Origin: CAZDML01 sp964506645
GTDB lineage: Bacteria > Elusimicrobiota > Elusimicrobia > 2-01-FULL-59-12
DNA: 6,858 bases
Assembly: GCA_964506645.1 (NCBI GenBank)
Contig: CAZDML010000110.1
Span: forward strand, 1 to 6,858
Direction: 5' to 3'
Positions 5,656 to 6,858 of this stretch are shown piece after piece. Each line of letters starts with the position of its first letter. Positions within the stretch are counted from its first letter, which is position 1. Position numbers and translations under genes: made by a program. The notes beneath the pieces are model-generated. The model ran no database searches and had not been told where the DNA came from. It saw nothing but the letters and a program-made list of their open reading frames with translations.

Positions 5656-6858
5656 TGAACCTCACGAATACTAAAACCCAGCGGTCCAACCAGCTCCTGC
5701 TTGATTTTCCAGCGCGACATCCAGGCCTTTAAATTCTCAGGCGGCATTTCACCCATATGCGCCAGGTCCGTCAGAATTTTAGGCGACCAGAGTACGGATT
5801 CGATCCATACGCGTCCTCCGGACCCGTGAGCGGTATGTGTCCAACGGTCCAGTTCACGCATGTCGCCGTACAAATGATTAAAGAAGTATCCCGACATGGA
5901 GCGGGCCCAACGATCGCTTCCGAAATACGCCATGGCCACGTTCATAATGGAGCGTTCTGAGCTCCCCCAGAACAGCAAAAAGTCATTTGGCGACAACTGC
6001 TGGCGTACCCAGGCAATCCGCACGAGGCTCGGATTATTCTCCGGCCGGGCTGCCGTGCGAAGCTGACGGAAATTGATGAACGCAGAGAGCACGACCATGA
6101 CCCACGCCAGTGCCCAGCGCTTTGGGATCTCTTTCAAAACCCCCTGTTCAAGAATGAGCAGAAGAATGGCGGGCACTAAAAACATACGAAACCGAACGGC
6201 CCCGGGCACCCAGAAAAATTGGAAAACCATAAAACAGATGAGCCATAGCGATAACCGCTCCGATGGAACATGACGATGTGCCCATCCGCGCCACACAAGC
6301 CGCACCAGTGCGGCCCAGAGGGCAATATCCAACCCCGTTCTTAGAACCACAGAGACATGCTCGAGCGGCGCAATCCAGAGCTGACGCAGCGCCTCCAACA
6401 ACAGCTGGCTATTTGACAACAGATCCGTACTCCACCACGAATGGGTAAACACCCCGCTGTTAGGCCGTGGCCCTGCCGGCCCAAAAACCCAGAACAGCAT
6501 GTCATGCAACGTCGGGCCGTGCAGGGTTGCGGCAATCACCGCATACGGAATCCCTGCCAGGAGAACAAGCGGGAGGAGGTACCCCGCCCAGGTGGAACGC
6601 GGCCGTTTCCATAAGAATGCAGGTGTCGCCAGGACAAACATCTGATGAAAGAGCACAGCCATTCCTTGTTCAATGCCGCTGCGTTGGGGATGCCCATCCG
6701 CGTCGGTCACCAAACGGGAGAGCAAAATCACCGAGAAAAGCCCGACCCAGCTGTAGCACCCCGGGTCGACCATTTCATGCCAAAAGACATAAGACGTGCC
6801 CAGTGCCGCCGTCATAAGACAGGCCGACTTCGGGCCGTAACGGTGTGCAATAAAAAAT
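5652..6858 (-). CDS. Multi-pass membrane protein, possibly GT-C glycosyltransferase-like (5' end missing)
   Basis: The frame is open from the window edge to TGA 5654-5652. A methionine at 6815 is internal: the 14 codons before it (ending AHRYGPKSACL) continue in frame, so the true start lies outside. Numbering from that Met, hydrophobic segments lie at about 21-36, 50-68, 76-98, 157-175, 187-204, 209-225 and 233-249. A soluble tail of about 130 residues follows, with SPNDFLLFWGSSE (275-287) near its start. A multi-helix body with a small soluble C-terminal domain, and a short HE-x-x-D segment in a loop near the N-terminal side (13-17), recall ArnT/PMT-like GT-C enzymes that use lipid-linked sugars. 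The resemblance is only in architecture and I recognise no signature, so an unrelated membrane protein is possible. It seems to end the preceding transcription unit, although no terminator hairpin is visible. Confidence 0.55.
   Translation of the reverse strand, partial: FFIAHRYGPKSACLMTAALGTSYVFWHEMVDPGCYSWVGLFSVILLSRLVTDADGHPQRSGIEQGMAVLFHQMFVLATPAFLWKRPRSTWAGYLLPLVLLAGIPYAVIAATLHGPTLHDMLFWVFGPAGPRPNSGVFTHSWWSTDLLSNSQLLLEALRQLWIAPLEHVSVVLRTGLDIALWAALVRLVWRGWAHRHVPSERLSLWLICFMVFQFFWVPGAVRFRMFLVPAILLLILEQGVLKEIPKRWALAWVMVVLSAFINFRQLRTAARPENNPSLVRIAWVRQQLSPNDFLLFWGSSERSIMNVAMAYFGSDRWARSMSGYFFNHLYGDMRELDRWTHTAHGSGGRVWIESVLWSPKILTDLAHMGEMPPENLKAWMSRWKIKQELVGPLGFSIREVH

Overview
The window is bacterial, gene-dense and single-stranded in organisation: every gene I can support lies on the minus strand, so transcription runs from right to left. 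Coordinates fall as the reader moves downstream. The core is a shikimate (chorismate) pathway cluster of five genes in the order aroE, aroC, aroK, aroB, aroD. It is preceded by a PmbA/TldE-family gene and a 70-residue membrane protein, and before these lies the 3' part of a large multi-pass membrane protein. No tRNA, rRNA, CRISPR array, insertion sequence or phage gene was seen. I cannot name the organism. The long (388-residue) chorismate synthase type, moderate GC content and tight packing would suit several Gram-negative or candidate phyla (for example Omnitrophota- or Nitrospirota-like lineages), but this is a guess and not a sequence-proven assignment.

Layout from right to left. At 6858-5652 is a membrane protein open at the window edge, with a hydrophobic N-terminal two-thirds and a soluble tail; it resembles GT-C type glycosyltransferases only loosely. 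At about 5655-5627 there is a good sigma70-like promoter (TTGACT, 17-bp spacer, TAGATT) whose -35 box overlaps the stop codon of the membrane protein gene. It is followed by the 70-residue two-helix protein (5599-5387), tldE/pmbA-like (5390-4044), aroE (4044-3184), aroC (3182-2016), aroK (2019-1501), aroB (1504-413) and aroD (398 to the left edge, incomplete).

The genes from 5599 downward look like one operon. Neighbouring reading frames overlap by 1 to 4 bases or are 1 base apart down to aroB; only aroD is set off, by 14 bases. Only aroE and aroD have a clear Shine-Dalgarno sequence; the other internal starts probably depend on translational coupling. The five aro enzymes cover dehydroquinate synthesis (AroB), dehydration (AroD, type I), reduction to shikimate (AroE), phosphorylation (AroK) and the final chorismate step (AroC). 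DAHP synthase and EPSP synthase (AroA) are not in the window.

This is mainly a housekeeping region and I do not see an undescribed system. The points most worth a second look are the type I dehydroquinase that seems to lack the conserved active-site-loop glutamate, the coupling of a TldE-like protein and a small membrane protein to the aro genes, and the promoter with a flanking inverted repeat.
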